Positions 1-11,295 of a stretch of DNA of 64,000 nucleotides are shown in pieces (positions within the stretch are counted from its first letter, which is position 1; each line of letters opens with the position of its first letter). The notes beneath the pieces are model-generated. The model had not been told where the DNA came from. It did not search any database and saw nothing but the letters and a program-made list of their open reading frames with translations. The stretch is taken from the NCBI GenBank assembly GCA_015179125.1, contig WHVA01000088.1, positions 124,001 to 188,000 of the forward strand. The letters are read 5' to 3'. The translations under genes were made by a program, and so were the position numbers. The stretch is from Gautieria morchelliformis (taxonomy: Eukaryota > Basidiomycota > Agaricomycetes > Gomphales > Gomphaceae).

Positions 1-3000
1 GTGCAATTCGTGGCACGGATGCTGGTAGACAGGCGAACCAGATTGAAATTCGACGATTACCTCTCGGACTGGGTCCCTATAGACAACTGCATCGGTCAGG
101 GGGACCCCATGTCCATGGTGCTCTACCTCTTCTACAACGCGGACTTAGTGGATGTCGCAGCCGGGAAGGAACAGGCGGTGGTGGCGTACGTGGACGATGC
201 TAATCTATATGCTGAGGGTGACACGTATGAGGCAGCGTATGACAGCCTAAGGGTAATGCTGCTGAAGGAGGGTGGTGCCAGGGAGTGGACCCTGTCCCAC
301 CACTCCCGCTTCGAGACGTCCAAATTTGCGGTGGTGGGCTTCTCACGTCGCAGAGTGCCCGACTGTCATGACCTGTCTATTTCTCTTACCCCACTGCCTC
401 TATGTTCCCCCTCGTCACTCCCTAGCATCGTCGCCAGAGTCTGCCTCACCCTCCGACCACTCCTCCTCTACATCCACTCTATTCACTGTTCGCCCCATTC
501 TCTGAGCCGCTATTCGCTGCTCGCACATTTCTCCAGCAGGCACGCCATCAAATACGATCGATACCATTTACCCGGCGTGATGGTTCATCACTAACCCCAT
601 CATCTTCTTAATCCAACCCCTTTTGGTGTTCATATGGCCAAAGTGTGTTCGCGGAACGTCCCTTCCATAGGTCATGAGGGATCAACCCAGTAGACCAAGA
701 GTCCGTGCAGGGTAGCATGTATGCGGGTCCCAAGACATGGTTTTGTACATAAGTGCCTTCGCCACCTTTACTCTCTGTTGTTTCATGTTCACACTCTTCC
801 CTCACTCTATTGTATGTTTATTCCATCTACTTAGTATCATGACCGCGCACCCCTATCCAACCCTGACTCACGACAGCCTCTTTCCTATTCGCTGATACCT
901 TACAAGCATTTGATATAAGTAGTTTACATTTGCATGTATATTCTCCGGTTCAATTATCATATGTCGTCCATCTTGTGCAAACTTGACCTCGCTGTGATCA
1001 TCGTCTTGAGCCTTCTCCTGGAGATTTCTATCTTCGACCAGAAGAGGACTTAGGCATCACTGGTGAGTTCTCATACTTCATCTTCATTACCTTTGCCTTC
1101 GAACTATTTTCTGTGCTGACGGCAAAGGGATTGTCGCTACTTAGACAACCCTTCCGTGACACCTTGTATGTTACATCGTCAAGTGCCACGGGCTATTTCG
1201 CTACGACTGTAGATAGGGCGAGCTCCGCTCAGGCAGCCCTCTTATCTTGTGAACATTTATTGGTTCACCTATTCTCCGAACGGCATACGTATTCGCACAA
1301 GTTATTCGGGCATTCGCTGTGTTCACTAATACACGATATTAACGCCTAAAAGCCAATCATGACACCGACCCCACAAGACCGGGCAAGACTATGCGAGAAC
1401 CCAGGCAAGACTTTATCTATCAGGATACGACTATCACACCGTCCTCGGCACACAAGTTCCTGGGGGTATATTTGGATGAAGAACTGAGGTGGACTGTACA
1501 AGCGGAGAAAGCTACTGCAAAGGCGGTAAAGTGGATACTACTAACACTCAGACCCACTAAGCCTTCCACAGAGGTTCAGGCAGCATATATGAGGCAGCTC
1601 TACTGCACAGTGGCAGTGCCCAAGTTCACCTATGCTGCAGACATGTGGTACATGCCAATCCAGAGGAGGGAAGGGGGAAGAAGCGCCACAGTGTCTGTGG
1701 TACGTAAACTGACTTCAGTACAGAGGCTAGCCACCATCGCCATCACTGGAGCGATGTGCACGACCGCCAGCGACGTGATGGAGGCCCACGCCAATGTTCT
1801 CCCCATCGACCTTCTCCTCCTGGGCGTGTGCTACAAGGCTGCCAGCCGCATGGTCGCCCTGCCAAAGTCACACCCCCTCCACTGCCAGGTTCGGACATGC
1901 GCACGGCGCCTGGTAAGAAAGCACGCCTCCCCGCTCCACACACTGCTCCACTGTTTCGACCTCACCCCGGATGCCTATGAGACGATCCACCCTTTCGTCC
2001 TTGCACCAGACACCCCCAGGCTATACTCCACCGAGGTCGCGAGCTCCAGGGCGGACTCGAAGGAGGATGAAGCGGCCGATGTGGCAGATGCGAAGGTGTA
2101 TACGGACGGGTCAGGGTCAGAAGGTGAGGCAGGTGCCGCGGCTGGACTGTACAGGCATGGGAGGAAGAAGGCGACGCTGAGGTACCACTTGGGCCCGCTC
2201 ACGAAGCAACCACATACGAGGCGGAGGCGATGGTGGTGGTTCTGGGGCTGGAGCTGCTGAAGCGTGAGAAGGATGTGAAGAAGGCCACGCTGCTCCTTGA
2301 CAATCAGGGGGTCATATTGGCCGTTCAGAAAGCTAGGTCAAGGCCAGCGCAATACATCATGGGTCACATCAACTCCATGGCGAACAAAGTTGCAGCGCCC
2401 TCACGACGGCGCAGGACATGTCTGAAGATCTCCTGGGTATCGGGACATGACGACGTGGAAGGGAACGAAGCAGCGGAGGTAGAGGCGAAGAAGGCAGCAG
2501 CGGGCGAGAGTAGTCAGATAAGTGACCTGCCACCCTTTCTGGAAGCTGAGCCGCTGCCGTGCAGCCTGTCTGCAGCGCGACAAACATTCAAGGCAGACGT
2601 GTGGAGGAGGTGGAGGTCGGACTGGATGATGTCCCCCCGGCATGCCAGGATGTCAAAAATCGATGATTGCCTACCGTCCCGTAGCTACATTAACGACACG
2701 GCGAAGTTCACGAGGGCCCAGGCTAGCTTTATCACACAGCTGAGGACTGGCCACGCGCCGCTCAACAGGCATCTCCACAGAATCAAGAAGGCACCGAGCC
2801 CACTCTGCCCAGCATGTGCCAGAGCCGATGAGACAATCCACCATTATCTTTTCGAGTGTCAAGCGTATGAACATGCCCGTCACGGGGTGCGAAGGAAACT
2901 GGGAAGGAAATCAACATCGATCAGGGAGCTACTAGGGAGGGCTAAGACCATGACGACATTGCTGGAGTATGTAGCAGCGACGGGAAGGATGAAAGGAACA

Positions 3001-3033
3001 TTCGGTGACGTGACCCCGCCACCTCCACAGTAA
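1..3033 (+). pseudogene. LINE (non-LTR) ORF2: reverse transcriptase-RNase H, split by an LTR
   Basis: C-terminal part of a non-LTR retrotransposon polyprotein that copies element RNA into DNA at the target site. The first 363 bases encode the end of the RT palm, with GDP and AYVDDANLYAEG (catalytic YVDD). The frame then meets a 1,001-bp inserted LTR and resumes without shift at 1370. The thumb follows (FLGVYLDEELRW), then RNase H with VYTDGSGSEG near 2096, LLLDNQGV near 2296, and VSGHDDVEGNEAAE near 2437. A terminal C-x2-C...H...C motif (CPACARADETIHHYLFEC) lies at about 2806-2860. A one-base frameshift near 2198 separates the first RNase H strand from the HEATTYEAEAM segment. The 5' part lies before the window. 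RNase H after RT suggests a Tad1-like fungal clade, which is inferred from the family pattern. Confidence 0.9.
364..1364. mobile_element. Solo LTR, 1,001 bp (1-kb LTR family, copy 1)
   Basis: Insertion inside the LINE reading frame. It begins TGTCATGA and ends TCATGACA, an inverted TG...CA terminus typical of LTRs. It is flanked by identical 5-bp duplications CCGAC at 359-363 and 1365-1369. Removing the LTR plus one CCGAC rejoins the LINE frame exactly (VPD then PTRPGKT). No gag or pol sequence lies inside, so this is a solo LTR or an LTR-only derivative. Two related copies lie in opposite orientation at 20143-21141 and from 63628 to the window end. Transcription direction is not certain; the orientation of the other copies has an AATAAA near 20712. 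Confidence 0.9.
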
Positions 3034-3587
3034 ATAACAGATCAATTCGTTAGACAGGGCTACAGAATTACAACCGGATAAACGACTGACCTCGACACGA
3101 ACAAAAGCGTCCTCTCATATATATATTCAACCTATAACCCAGCCAACACAAGCTCGTGCAACGACGAGTACCGACTCGACGCGGCAAGATCATGAAGCCA
3201 CCACCAGACTTTCCTTCTTCGACTGCGGCGCTCTTTCTCGTCGTGCTAGTTCGCTTCGGCGACCGAGCACTTATTTAGCCAGACCCACCAGACCCACCAC
3301 CACCGCGAACATTCACGCGGAGAGAGAGAGTACTTACCTCGTTAGGAGGGGAGCGGTAAACGGCTCAAGGAGCCGGGCCGGCGGGGGGCGAGGGGCCCGT
3401 CGTCGGTGCATCCGCTCACTCGAGGACGCAGGGGTGTGGGAGTCCCAGGGAGTGAGGGGAAAGGCCCACCCTTTTAGGTACAGACAGTGTAGCGACCATC
3501 ATGGGCTCAGCCCGCGGTCGAATAAAATGAATATAAAAAATAAAATAAAATAAAAATAAAATAAATAAATAAAAAACAAAAAAAACT
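3034..3587 (+). other. LINE 3' untranslated region and A-rich tail
   Basis: Non-coding stretch after the LINE stop codon. It ends in an A-rich simple tail at about 3528-3587 made of AAATA and AAAT units, as expected for the 3' end of a target-primed element. No open frame of interest was seen. Part of this stretch (about 3180-3480, GC-rich) could be a separate insertion, but no boundary is visible. Confidence 0.55.
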
Positions 3588-5379
3588 GCCGAACACAGCG
3601 CGAAGTCGGGAGTGGGTTGGAATTTGAAGGGGTCGTCGCGACTAAACAGCGGTCGGAGTTTCCTCATTCTAATGCTGAACCGTTACCCTCAAAGACGTCA
3701 CACGAAGGCATTCAAGGCATGGCCAATGCACAGTTGTCACAGCACCACTAGCACGGTGCCGTGTCAAAATAGAAGTCAGTCCATTATCACAAACACTTCC
3801 ACTTGCCGTTGTTTTCGTAACAATCTTCTCGATCGAAAAACGCAGCAACAGCACGCCGTACGCACCTTTTCCGCCAACACGACCGCGAGCCCCTCGTCCT
3901 TCTCGAACATGCCCTCCGCGCGGCAGAGGAACCACTTCGAGAGCGCCATGTCCGCTTCCCGTTCGCCCTGTTGGGAGGCCAGGGTGTGGGGTGTGGGGTC
4001 AGCCGTTCAGCCGTGTTGCGGGTGATGTGAGAATTGAAAGAGGGAGAAGAGCGGAAGGGAGACGAGAAAAGGGGGTGGAAAGGAGAAGTGAGGACGGCCG
4101 CCGGCAAGGAGGAGGCATACCTCTGGTCACAAATACCCTCACCCGCCACGGCTACCTGCCCTGCACCGCGCGAGGGGACGACACGTATGACAAGATAGCG
4201 TGCAGATGCGGGGCTGCCAGGCAGCACCGATATGCGGGCGGAGTGCACCCGGACGAAGCGGGCGCACGCGACGTGTGCGGCCAAACACGGCTGGCACGAG
4301 ACCCAACGAACGAAAACGCCCTTTCTCCACCACCACCCCCGAGGGGACCTCAGCCCGTCGCCCCTCCCCTCCAGCAAACCTCCCGTCCATCCCGGGGCTT
4401 CACCCATTACTTCTGTAACAGTCAGCCAACGGGGCCACACGCACCGAGAAGTCTCCTTACCGCCGACACGAAAACGCGGGCGGAAGGACTGACGCGGAGC
4501 GGGGGCACGAGTGCCGACGGTGCGTAGCACGGGTGCGTGGGATGGGCGGGCGCGGAGGATGGAAACTTGCATAAGGAGGACAGGCCCTGAAAGGCCCAGA
4601 AAACGCATAAGCAAACGGGTATACTCCGCGACGAACGGAGACCTGAAAAACCTCAGCGCAGCCCAAGGACAGCCCACAAGAACGACCACGCACCCCTCGC
4701 ACCGTAGTGAACACAAGGAGCATTCAACCCTTGCAATGCACAGCAAAGTCGTATGGGAATTTCTTCCACCAAATCCACAGCAAAGGCGACGGATGACACC
4801 GAGGGGAGGGCGTCACAGGGGAAGGCACGCCCCCGCGAAAGGGAATGGCTTACGAATCTGGGAGAAACAAAGCGTAACAACCGACAGGAAAGGACGGGAA
4901 AAGGGTAGGTACGACCCGGGCAAGCAAAGGAAGGACAACGGACCCACAAAAAAAATAAAAACCGAAAATAAAAATAAATAAATAAACCATTTTTGGCCCG
5001 TGAAAAGCCCGCGACAGCCGAGCAAGGAAAGGACGGGACGGCTGTAGAACGGACGCATGGTTGAGTCGGGAAAAGGGGGAGGCACAGTGGGGGACGGGGG
5101 AGGTGACGTCCTTGGATGGGAAAGGTAAGCAGGGGTGGGGCGTGACAGGCCGGCCTAGGTGTACTATAGAATGGCAAAGGACGGCAAACGTAATGACGCA
5201 TTCAGGGACGAAACGCCAATAGGATAAAGCGTGTTACAGAGAGGAATGGAAAACTACCCAAAGAGATAAGTATTGTGCTACACTAACTACGGGCTGGTTG
5301 TGATGAAACTTAGTTATGAGAATTTTTCGTTTTGGAGGTGGTAGGCGTGAGAAAAAGTCCCCGCCAGGTGAGTTGCTTG
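3588..5379. other. GC-rich intergenic region without a supported gene
   Basis: Both strands hold long but compositionally biased frames (R-, G- and P-rich, no motifs), which I treat as chance products of high GC. Apart from the possible exon at 3866-3949 I see no gene. An A-rich run at 4947-4984 resembles the LINE tail at 3528-3587 and may mark another retroelement end. No 5' body could be recognised next to it. Confidence 0.5.
3866..3949 (-). CDS. Possible first exon of an unidentified small gene
   Basis: Low-confidence call. Reading minus from an ATG at 3949 gives 28 codons starting MALSKWFLCRAEGMFEK and ending LAVVLAEK. A consensus donor GTGCGTACG follows at 3865. Amphipathic composition and a good donor hint at a real exon. 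The downstream acceptor is not clear: the AG near 3671 would lead to a stop within eight codons. A LINE tail sits about 280 bp downstream, so a longer gene may have been cut. No family recognised. Confidence 0.2.
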
Positions 5380-5500
5380 TCATGTCCTTTATCACCAGCA
5401 CACCATATGCTGACAGCAATGGGCACCAGCACACCATGCACTGATTGCGCCAGGCTCCAGTGCACCATGTACTGACAGCAATGAGTGTTATAGATATAAA
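5380..5500. repeat. Degenerate repeat with core GCTGACAGCAATGGGCACCAG
   Basis: The core (A/G)CTGACAGCAA(T/C)GGGCACCAGC-CACC occurs near 5407, partly near 5470, and again at about 11259-11292, outside the other end of the CACTA element. Units are imperfect, so this is a small dispersed or locally duplicated repeat. The rest of 5500-5911 shows nothing recognisable. Confidence 0.4.
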
Positions 5501-6301
5501 AAGATATAAGATATGCTCTAACACATGCACTACAAATCCCACTAATGTAATATTGTAACATCATCATTGAATCATGCAGGCATATCGGCCTGCTTCCTTA
5601 TTGGGCTGTGGGGGTTCCTGTCTAAATGGCTAGTTTCGTCTCTTATGTCTCCATCGAGGCCCTTGTTCACATCGAGCCCTCTACATCCAGTCCCAGAACC
5701 ACTACCTGTATAATCTGTCATGTGCACATGCAATCCCAAGCCACCAAGTCCACATACATGCATGACTGAGCCAATTCTATCTCTTCCATATTTGTGCAGC
5801 CCACCAAGCTGAGGCGCACACATCTGATATCACTGATCGATCGGTTAATACCAATCGAGATCATTAGCCCACAATTTGATCCGAGTGCATATGTCATTGA
5901 TCCGGATCAAGGCACCACTGCGGGAAAAGACTTCACCAAACTCCGGTGGAAAATCCACCAGGTATTGTCGGCCGGTGGAGTTTCCACCGGAGTTGCATCC
6001 ACCGATTCATCCACCGATCCCTTAGGTGGATCAATTTTTGCCAGGCTGAAGGAGAATCCCTTAAAACCGCAAAGGGGTTTTCCAACAGCAGCGCCGGTGG
6101 AGGATCCGGCAAATTATAATGGTATCACCATGTATGTAGTCACTAGATAATCCATGAAAAATATAAATGGCCGGTCAATTAGTTATATGTGGATCTCCAA
6201 TCATTTTCAATGGATAAACCATAGACACCATAGTGGAGTATCCTTCTAAATTAGGTGGATTATCCTTTAAAAAGCCATGAATAGCACTAACTGAAAGGTA
6301 A

Positions 6302-9300
6302 TTACATGTCCATCTCTTCTATCAATCCTGGGTCTTCAATAAAAGAAGGCCGGGCTATGCCATTGCTCCTGTCAATGATACCCCACATATTAGTCGTCCC
6401 AATAGGGACCCGGCCTATTACGCAACTGATGGCGGTAAGTTCGATGACCTGCATTGATGTACGCATCTTCCTGTACGTCACAGGCGCGAGCGTCGCATCA
6501 CTCCCGTCTGTATCGCAGCTCTGGACGACTGCTAGTAATCGACGTGACGGCTGTGCTCCAAACATCTTGTGATAAGGTAATATGAAGGTGAGGATCATGT
6601 GGAGTTGGCCATAGAAACACCGAGTCTCGAAGACTGGTGGGCGGTTGCGATGGTGCGCGTGAATATCCACCTGTAGATCATACTAGTGACTGACATCTCA
6701 GTACATGTACTATCTGCAGTACCACTGACTTACCCGGACAAATGATATGTCACGGCCTGACCGATTTGCCGCGGTTTTGGCTGTACGGATGCAGTCACCG
6801 CCGTTCGCAATTCGGACTTTGCCCCAGGATTCGAAAAACTCTGGGAGCCGGGGTTCAATGAAGGTCGGTGGTTTCAGAAATTGGGTGGCAAGATGAGCGG
6901 CGGTCTTACGCCGCAGAGCAGCATCAGGCTTGAACTCGCGGATTCGGGGGAAACGAAGAATGCTCAAAGGATCTGTGCAATTGTGTAGCATGAACATGAT
7001 GGATACATGAAGATGTCACACACATTCAGGGTAAATCTTCTCCTTAGTGCTGATATCAGATATGTTGTCAGAAAAGTCGAGCTCTCGTGATAAGTTGTAC
7101 TTGTGCTCGATTTGCGCGATCTGGCTCTTATGGATCATGCGTCGGCTGAGGGCAGTGTATGGCTTGGAACGTGATTTGACAGCTGCCAGGAGAGTCCCGC
7201 AGTATCTCTCAAGCGGGTATACCCACGTTCATTCCGTCGGATATCGTCAGGTATATGCAAGAGCGCGTGGATACACGATGTGCATGTTGACAATTGCTCC
7301 TTTTTATATTGATAGTAGTACCTCCATAGCAGTAAATGCTCAGGCATCGATAATCCAGAATAGAGTATACAACGTACTTTTCATATTTGCGAATCCAATG
7401 GATAATCTTGCCCTCAAGGTTGTCGATTTCCGCATCGGTGATAACAAACTGCAAGCAAATTTTGCAGATTTCCACCACGAGCATCAAATGCTTGTAGTAC
7501 TTGGGAGCAAGTCGGCCTTCAAGGAGATATGGTGCCATATATATAAACCAAAATGACCAGGTCTCTGCAGTAAAGAGGTGACGTTCATTGGCAATGTTTG
7601 GGATGGTGCGAACAAACGCGGCGGGAATTGTGGCAGTAGCAGCAGTCGTTTCTTCTCCAACGAGAACCCAATGCGCTGGATCAATCTCATAATTTTCATT
7701 ACCTGTGTCCAGTCCCTTGAACCGACCTGTCCAAAGATCCACCAGATACTTTTTGACATTCTCTTCCATAAGATGCATGAAGTCGTGGGGAACGCTCAAG
7801 GCACGGTCGAAGCCAGGTAGATGGACCAGAATTGATTCGCCGTTGAGTCCTTGCGTCATGGCACGACGTTCCTGCTCCTTCTTGTCTGTGCCTGATTCTA
7901 TGTATTCGAGGATTGCCTGTAACTTTCAGCAGTTCGCAGGGGAAGCGAGTATGGATCCCAATCGATGCCAGGAGATCCATCCATTCGGATTGCGCCGGGA
8001 GGTGCTGTCAATGGGTAATAGTAATGAGACGGGTTATCATGGTCAGGGTCACGACATCCCTGTATTCGACAGGCTCGGCATGGGGAGAATGCGTTTGCTC
8101 CCCTGATGTATTGATTGACTTTGAGAGCTTGCATGTCAGCTATTTTGGTAATCAGGTACGTGCGAAGCATGACCTTAGCACGCTCTAGTGCATGATACGA
8201 AGGGACGCAGGTGCATCTCCAGATAAAAGAGATCAAGGAACGAGTTGTGGTCTTTGGGGGGGTGAGGACCATGTACGATTCCGAGGGGCATGAGATACTT
8301 CAACATTATACGGATTTCAGGGTCCAAGTTATATACTTCGACCAGGAAAGGCCAAGCAGTTGCGCAGCCACCGCGAATGTTTTTGAAAACCTCAACGCCG
8401 TCTGATAACAATCCCAGTGCGATATCGTGGGGACTTTCAAAATGTCTGTGAGGGAGATGCACACCATCGACTTCCACATAAGATTCCAAGAGGTCCCTGT
8501 AGTGAGACCCATCGAATATGTCGATGTATTCACCAGGAGTGTGCACGCGGTTCGCACGATATTGTAATTTCTCGATCATGGCAGGGTTGTGGAGGAAAGC
8601 TTGCAGTCGAGGTATAACCGGGAGGTACTCAAACTGTGCCTGGGGGTGGTTAGACTCGTCATGCCTGGACTCCTTGCAAAAGCTGCATATATCGTCATTT
8701 AGAAATTCGCGACTGAAAGCGCAACATGAATTAGGGCAGCAGTCAAGGATCACTGGTTTGATACCCGCGAGGATCGCGATTCTGTGATGCATCAGGTAGA
8801 ATGTATCGAGGTCGATACGGTCGTGGTATGCACGACGGAACAACGAGGAACAGCGCCGCGATATGTTCGCCTCTAATCGTAACCCAAACATTTTGATGTT
8901 GTCCATGTCTGGCCGTGTAAGGTTGCAGAGCTCTATGTTACCAAATTCAATGAGATGAGAGGTATGTTGACAATAAATAAACATACGTGATTCTTCCGCC
9001 TCTCGTTCCTGATCTTTGTGCATTTCGCATTCCAACACAAGAATAACCTCCTCTGCTGATAATCCAGTGTCTAAATGGTCTGGTTCATCCCAGGGAAGTT
9101 CACTCTCATCAGGCGATTCCACCAGCGTATTGACACCATCAACCTCATCACCAGCAGTCACTTGATAATCAGCCCAATCCCACTGGGGTGCTGTGTGATT
9201 AGACACTCGCACACGCAGACCCTCAACCGGTTCGATATCGCAGCTCACGGCATTAATATCATCATTGTCTTGGATTTTCATGAGTTCGCTGCCTACCGTG

Positions 9301-9545
9301 GGCAGAGGCAGTGCCTCAGGGTAAAGAGAATGGTGGAGACTATTATGGAGAGTGGTTTTGTGGTTCTCATGTTGCATGTCAGAGTCAATAATGTGAGATG
9401 CAGATATCGGATCAAAAGACAAAGAGTCACTGTTTATAGCCAACTGCACTTGTTCGGTGAAAGATGGGGAAGGCCTGTCCTTGAGATGTCGCCGAATCTG
9501 TCGTTGGGACAACTGTTTCTCACACCCACACGTACACAGAGGCAT
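6302..9545 (-). pseudogene. Tnp2-like CACTA transposase (frameshifted)
   Basis: Would cut and rejoin the CACTA ends. The ATG at 9545 starts MPLCTCGCEKQLS, a Cys-containing N-terminus common in basidiomycete Tnp2 proteins; an in-frame ATG at 9599 is an alternative. Family landmarks in order: YVEVDGVHLPHRHFESPHDI, GIVHGPHPPKDHNSFLD, SPCRACRI, VPHDFMHLMEENV, LERYCGTLLAAVKSR, SWGKVRIANGGD, PPVFETRCFYGQ and IIDRSNGIARP. Three introns are supported: 7377-7322, 7023-6973 and 6733-6671. Each has a GT start and AG end, and removal restores the frame. Frameshifts lie near 8205, 7912 and 7230, so no full protein can be made. The stop is at 6302. Confidence 0.88.
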
Positions 9546-9684
9546 CGTCCAGTGCGCGGCAGGATTGAAGCAAGATTGCAGACACAAGCACAGATCCAAT
9601 CACGTGACCATGGCACGCGCACCAGGTTTATTCCTCACAGACTACAACCTAGTACGACTGTGTCCTTGCTCTAGCTTGACGACT

Positions 9685-9948
9685 ATGGCCCCACATAAGA
9701 AGCAAGCCAAACGCCTCCCTGCTAAAGCTAGAACAGCCACAGTTAGTTCTAAATTCACAGAGAAAGCTAGAGATGTCCCCCCCAAAACGCCGAACGATGA
9801 CGCCACAAAAGAACTAATGCTACTGAAAGAAGAGATTCGACTTTTGCGATTACTTGTAATGTCCGTTGTAACCACTGCCGTGAGCGTAAAGATACGTCCA
9901 TACATACTAATCGGCGATGTGCTCCGTATACAAGCTCACATGATTTAG
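9685..9948 (+). CDS. Small basic plus-strand frame inside the CACTA element
   Basis: 87 codons, divergent from the transposase and only about 140 bp from its start, so the two would share a promoter region. It starts MAPHKKQAKRLPAKAR, a strongly basic tail, and contains an acidic/leucine helix (KELMLLKEEIRLLRLL). A GTAATG near 9856 could be a donor, so the real product may be spliced. CACTA elements often carry a second DNA-binding protein gene; assigning this frame that role is inference, with no sequence family recognised. Confidence 0.35.
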   Translation: MAPHKKQAKRLPAKARTATVSSKFTEKARDVPPKTPNDDATKELMLLKEEIRLLRLLVMSVVTTAVSVKIRPYILIGDVLRIQAHMI

Positions 9949-10123
9949 CTACCTAGCTAATAATTACATTACTAACAATTACACTACATCACCAGAACAG
10001 TACGCTAATGGTAAGTCTCCATGGTGTGGTGCCCACCCTCGAACGAGCCAAGCAATATTACAGTAACGCCTTCCGCGCTGTGCACCTATTGCTAACCTAT
10101 ACCATGTCACACCGTGTGTTTGC

Positions 10124-10334
10124 AACTGTTCCTGTGGTGCAGTGGTTTACGCGCTAGGTGGGTGACTAATCGCTGTTGCAACAACACCCGCGTTCGAATC
10201 GTGCTCAAGCCATGTACCGCACTATTTTCCTGTGCGCTCATATATCTATGTCCTCTAATCTAATCCAACTGACTGCAAAAGGGATAAACCGTCTCATACT
10301 TAATGTAAGAAACCTAGCAAACAAAAAAAACTGT
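10124..10334 (+). mobile_element. tRNA-derived SINE nested in the CACTA element
   Basis: Internal RNA polymerase III promoter pattern. The A box TGGTGCAGTGG (10135-10145) fits TRGYNNANNGG exactly, and the B box GTTCGAATC lies at 10192-10200. The body ends in an A-rich tail (about 10318-10330). The 6-mer AACTGT occurs just upstream (10124-10129) and at the tail end (10329-10334), consistent with a target duplication. The cloverleaf cannot be closed convincingly, so this is a SINE rather than a tRNA gene. No second copy was seen in the window. Confidence 0.65.
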
Positions 10335-10889
10335 AAGTTACTTCTCTCCATAACGTTTAGCATGTATTAATTCATTACCTAGTTACTGTGATATGAGTTG
10401 GTCTGCAAGATTCACAGGATTATAAATTGTGCTTTTTTCCTACCCGTCCTTAGTCCCTTCATTTTGAATGGTTAATCCTTGTGCCAATTTAATGGAATTT
10501 ATATTGAACTTTGAGTGGAGTATGAACATATATTTTAGTGGATAACCCTTTATATATAACTAGGAACCTCTATGTCCCAGATATGGGAGAATCCACTGGC
10601 ATGCCGGTGGAGAAACAATTGACAGCATGTTGGGATGCTCCTCTTGATATGCAAATGGATATAAAATCCACGAAAAAAACGGCTTTGCTGTGAGTGGATA
10701 GTCCATGTACTGTGAGTGGTTAGGGGACATGGACCCCTGAGCGCCCGGTGGACTTACCATGAGGGATTTTTGGTGGATGGTCCACCATCGGACCGGTGGA
10801 GTGTCCATCAACCGATGGTGGACCATCCGCCAAAAACCGAGTATGGACATCCCACTGATTTATCAGGGGGTTTGTTCCCGCAGTGGCAC

Positions 10890-11295
10890 GAGACATGTCG
10901 AGCTGTCCCTGCACGGCCCTAGCAACATTTCTTACTTTTCTCTCTCACAACTCCTCTCGCACTGGGAAACTTAAATTCAGTAGTAATATCACATGTCTAG
11001 TTAATTCCACTTGTGTGTAGTAAGTATTCACTTTTTTTCTCAATTTATTACTCCATGGTGCTACTCTTCATGACATGACTTCTGTCTTTCAACCTCACCC
11101 AGCTATTTTCTCTGTAATTAAATATTCCGTCATGTATGAATATAGTAATTGTACTCACGTTGACCCATCGTTTGGAAGCTCTTAAATGCAGCTGCTAATC
11201 ACCATGAAACATATCTACTGTGATTCCCAAGGATGGGCACGAGCCACGCGCAGCAGTGTACCGTGCGCTGACAGCAACGGGCACCAGCCCACCTC
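10890..11295. other. Non-coding stretch between CACTA element and BRR2 fragment
   Basis: AT-rich sequence with no supported frame. It holds one copy of the GCTGACAGCAACGGGCACCAG repeat (about 11259-11292) immediately beside the truncation point of the BRR2 fragment. I see nothing else. Confidence 0.5.

Larger units (their letters stand above)
5916..10885 (-). mobile_element. CACTA-type (EnSpm-like) DNA transposon, complete ends
   Basis: A 4,970-bp element. The left end reads CACTGCGGGAA (5916-5926) and the right end is its reverse complement TTCCCGCAGTG (10875-10885). Both ends abut the same 4 bp, GCAC (5912-5915 and 10886-10889), the probable target duplication. CACTA elements usually duplicate 2-3 bp, so the true duplication may be shorter. 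Inside both ends (about 5930-6290 and 10380-10860) are many direct and inverted GGTGGA/TCCACC motifs, matching the subterminal repeats that transposases of this group bind. The element carries a Tnp2-like transposase gene on the minus strand, a small plus-strand frame, and a nested SINE. Several frameshifts in the transposase mean it is now non-autonomous. Confidence 0.88.

Noticed and set aside
3787..4746. 319-codon minus-strand frame in GC-rich DNA
   Set aside because: Biased composition (R, P, S, V), no motif, overlapped by other long frames; only the ATG exon at 3949-3866 in a different frame has a plausible splice donor.
9642..9905. 87-codon minus frame overlapping the small CACTA gene
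   Set aside because: Mirror of the plus frame at 9685-9948; Ser/Val-rich, upstream of the transposase start.
10124..10334. Functional tRNA gene
   Set aside because: A and B boxes are present, but acceptor and anticodon stems do not pair well and an A-rich tail follows; SINE fits better.
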